Origin: Atopsyche davidsoni
Taxonomy: Eukaryota; Arthropoda; Insecta; Trichoptera; Hydrobiosidae
Assembly (NCBI GenBank): GCA_022113835.1
Contig: JAILWY010000008.1
Span: 5,076,001 to 5,140,000, forward strand
DNA length: 64,000 nt
Direction: 5' to 3'
Part shown: positions 62,886 to 64,000 of the stretch, one piece after another
Layout: every line of letters begins with the position of its first letter
Numbering within the stretch: position 1 is the stretch's first letter
Position numbers and translations under genes: made by a program
Notes under the pieces: model-generated
Database searches by the model: none
Told to the model about the DNA's origin: nothing
The model's input: the letters and a program-made list of their open reading frames with translations, nothing else

Positions 62886-64000
62886 AACTAGTAAAATCTT
62901 ATGTGTTTTGCTACCTCTTTGAAATTAAGTTTTTTATTAGGACGATATTTCACAAAGTTAACGTGGTTTTCTTTTGTGTGGCAAATAGGCACCCCCATTG
63001 ACGGCCATAATGTTTAGAAAGATTTATTTGATGATTAAGTGTATGATTTGGATTAAACAAACATATTCAAAAATACAAAAGAAATTCTGTATTTTCAGGT
63101 ATTTACCAATAAATAAAAATATGTGAGCTTAATACTAAATTTATAAACATTTTAAATATTTTAATATACTTACTTAAATTAACATAATATTACAAAAATT
63201 ATCTACAAACAAAATCATACAAATTTTTTTGAAATTTCATTTAAAAATTTTACATTATAATTATATTTAAGTTATTCCTTAATACTTTGACGCATCTAAG
63301 TATTATTTTGAAAATTCTGAATTATTGGTCACTTCCTAAAAAATAATTTTTCCTTTTTTTTGAAGTGCTTTTATTTTTGGTACCATAATTTCAAATTCAA
63401 TAAAAAAAACTGTCTTTTATTGAAGCCACGTTTTTATTCGGTTTCACTAGTTTAAATTAATTAATATTATTTTACATTGAATCGGTACGAGTTAAAAGAA
63501 TATACATGATACTTACAAAAGACTGAGAGAAATTACTTATTAATCATTTTAACAGTTAATTATAATTCGATATCTGACAAATCTTGTTGCTGAAATAAGA
63601 ACCAAAGAGTTGATTGCAGCTCGCGACCACAAAATGAAATAAAAAATATCAAATATCGCATTGAAAAGACCGAAGGATTAAAGTACATTCTCTCTGAGAT
63701 TTATAGCTCTCTAATTCCAAAACAAAGCGAAAACGTACTGCTATTTTGGACGGTTTTTTGTAAATTATACCCGACTGGGTATCTGGTACCCCGAGGATAT
63801 ATACTATCGTGTGCACCGGGTTAAAAGCTGACCCCAACTAGCTGTGCTAGGTCAAAACTTGTACCTCCTTTGGGGTATGTATCAGTGGTGGTGGTTATTT
63901 TATCACTAGTAAATATGGCGTCGTTTTAATAAGGTGATAATATTAATCTCAGTTTCATAATTTACACCTTGAAAGTTTTAAATATTTTTCCCACTCTCAC
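62886..64000. other. Right flank, no gene recognised
   Basis: AT-rich except for a moderate patch at about 63770-63880. No gene, repeat end or RNA gene recognised. Confidence 0.4.

Overview
The window reads as AT-rich nuclear DNA of an insect. The only intact protein genes I can support are two tandem copies of an insect-type odorant receptor (OR), a seven-transmembrane family restricted to insects. Supporting context is a broken mariner, a broken hAT transposase of the GTF2IRD2/ZBED-like type, several non-autonomous DNA transposons, and tRNA-derived or palindromic retroposon-like repeats. A short (CCTAA)3 run at 227-241 matches the telomere unit of many non-dipteran insects, but it lies inside a small transposon, so it is only a weak hint. 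I cannot name the order or species.

Layout. 1-2572 is a gene-free left flank with a TA microsatellite, one clean MITE and two GC-richer islands. 2573-21262 is a tandem segmental duplication: unit 1 is 2573-9414 and unit 2 is 9415-21262. Each unit carries one six-exon OR gene on the + strand (CDS 5475-8033 and 12938-15425), each predicted to encode 415 residues. The units have diverged mainly by insertions and deletions. Unit 2 has gained or kept a hAT remnant, a 165-bp palindromic retroposon, a roughly 0.5-kb block downstream of the gene, and two blocks of about 2 kb. Unit 1 keeps about 0.65 kb upstream of its gene that unit 2 lacks.

21263-64000 is gene-poor. It holds a full-length but dead mariner (23408-24643) with terminal repeats and TA target duplications, a 307-bp hAT MITE (36328-36634), and three families of palindromic or inverted repeats clustered at 55.4-60.96 kb with outliers at 22.4 and 28.8 kb. 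Some fifteen GC-richer islands of about 150-300 bp are scattered through otherwise very AT-rich DNA and look more like conserved regulatory elements than exons.

How parts relate. The two OR proteins differ at about 43 of 415 residues, and 31 of those fall in exon 1 after an unchanged 46-residue N terminus. That pattern fits functional divergence of a recent duplicate pair. Empty and filled sites between the two units date two transposon insertions as later than the duplication. The most unusual structural signal is a hammerhead-ribozyme-like core (TTGATRAT, stem II, GAAAC-NN-GTC) shared by two otherwise different palindromic repeat families. All exon calls, repeat ends and counts were made by eye.
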